Origin: Paenibacillus sp. N3.4
GTDB lineage: Bacteria; Bacillota; Bacilli; Paenibacillales; NBRC-103111
Assembly (NCBI RefSeq): GCF_008017805.1
Contig: NZ_VRTT01000061.1
Coordinates: 1 to 44,196 of the forward strand
DNA: 44,196 bases
Reading direction: 5' to 3'
This document shows, in pieces, positions 43,517-44,196 of the stretch. The position numbers were made by a program, and so were the translations under genes. How positions within the stretch are numbered: the first letter of the stretch is position 1; every line of letters begins with the position of its first letter. The notes under the pieces are model-generated. The model saw only the letters and a program-made list of their open reading frames with translations, was not told the DNA's origin and made no database searches.

Positions 43517-44196
43517 ATGTTTAAAAGTTTTGTAATTGTTCTTATAAAATATATAGTTTTGTTATTTTTCGTAGTTATTTCTATAGGACCGATACTATGG
43601 GTAATCCTAGGTTCCTTTAAAACTCATAAAGAATTATTTGGAAATTCGGCTTTTTCTATTCCTAAGCAATTTAGTTTTAGCAACTATGAGAAGGCCATGT
43701 CTATAGCACCTGTAGGAAAGTTCTTTACAAATTCTCTACTTATTTGTGGAATAAGCACCTTGTTAAGTGTGATTATAGTTTCTTGTTGCGCCTATGTGGT
43801 GGCAAGATTTGATTTTAAATTTAAAGGTCTTTTGGTGCTGCTAATATCTTCAGTACTATTAATTTCAGCGCAATCCATATCCCAACCAATTTTTGTTTTA
43901 TTTAAAACCTTTAATTTATTTGACACTAAAACAGGACTTATATTAGTATATTTAGCCTTTAGTATACCTGTAACCTTTTATATTATGAGAAGCTATTTCC
44001 TCAGCATACCGAAATCCTTAGATGAGTCGGCCTACATAGATGGGGCTGGTTTCCTTAAAACTTATTTACAAATAATACTCCCATTGGCAAGGCCTGGTGC
44101 TGCAACTGCAGCTATACTTCAGTTTATAGGCTCTTGGAATGAATTCTATTTTGCCTTAATTCTAACCAGCGGAAATAATGCAAGAACCGTCCCAAT
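43517..44196 (+). CDS. MalG-type sugar ABC permease, cut by the window end
   Basis: Starts MFKSFVIVLIKYIVLLFFVV with GGGAGGG eight bases upstream, 15 bases after the MalF-type stop. The 226 visible residues include the first helices, FSFSNYEKAMSIAPVGKFF, and the EAA loop LDESAYIDGAGFLKTYLQII followed by LPLARPGAATAAILQFIGSW, NEFYFALILT. The frame is open to the last base, so the last ~50 residues are outside the window. Confidence 0.92.
   Translation, partial: MFKSFVIVLIKYIVLLFFVVISIGPILWVILGSFKTHKELFGNSAFSIPKQFSFSNYEKAMSIAPVGKFFTNSLLICGISTLLSVIIVSCCAYVVARFDFKFKGLLVLLISSVLLISAQSISQPIFVLFKTFNLFDTKTGLILVYLAFSIPVTFYIMRSYFLSIPKSLDESAYIDGAGFLKTYLQIILPLARPGAATAAILQFIGSWNEFYFALILTSGNNARTVP

Noticed and set aside
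1..44196. rRNA, tRNA, CRISPR arrays, replication origin, prophage
   Set aside because: None seen on either strand by eye. Dedicated searches were not possible.

Overview
The window looks like chromosome from a Paenibacillus-like Bacillales bacterium. Reasons: AGGAGG-type ribosome binding sites, TTG/GTG starts, YesM/YesN-type regulators beside LplB/YtcP-type sugar ABC transporters, a B. subtilis-type Fnr with a C-terminal Cx2Cx4C cluster, and long-form HPF. The species call is inference. No rRNA, tRNA or CRISPR array was seen.

Layout. (1) 1-5.3 kb: an IS4 remnant, a membrane diguanylate cyclase, and a GH3 glycosidase with swapped domain order behind a possibly structured leader. (2) 5.6-8.7 kb: a DoxX-family gene, then a graveyard of anaerobic and respiratory genes (GGDEF fragment, frameshifted mobA, cytochrome oxidase subunit II fragment, pflB with internal deletions, the first codons of pflA). 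(3) 8.7-18 kb, mostly minus strand: an unrecognised frameshifted gene, an MCP, a TetR regulator, an MBL-fold hydrolase, an NTF2-like protein, CheX, an HD-GYP protein, and a decayed second MCP that keeps its promoter. (4) 18.2-29.3 kb: an oxygen/nitrate/stress island with a zinc-ribbon protein, three hemerythrin-like proteins, HPF, a truncated Usp, Fnr, an NreA-NreC-NreB-like sensory set, a decayed nirC, HsmA and a frameshifted Mg2+ P-type ATPase. (5) 29.3-30.9 kb: insertion-sequence debris (IS6, IS110). (6) 30.9-36.9 kb: a GC-richer LplB/YtcP/LplA-type sugar ABC operon with a YesN-like AraC regulator. (7) 37.2-44.2 kb: after an IS110 scar, a clearly AT-rich sugar module (YesN and YesM homologues on minus; binding protein and two permeases on plus), the last gene running off the window.

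Main signal. Five perfect TGTGA-N6-TCACA boxes and three or four degraded ones occur here. Most lie with the box centre 34-36 bases upstream of the end of a plausible -10 hexamer, the class II geometry known for Bacillus Fnr. They precede doxX, mobA, the zinc ribbon/hemerythrin/hpf transcript, the second hemerythrin, the usp remnant, nirC and hsmA, and one lies between fnr and nreA. Fnr itself is encoded in the window. I infer a local low-oxygen regulon coupling diiron proteins, ribosome hibernation and nitrate sensing, several of whose members are decaying.

Many genes are broken in two ways: large internal deletions, some with short homology at the joint, and single-base shifts. Three of the latter lie in homopolymer runs, so sequencing error must be excluded before calling those genes dead.
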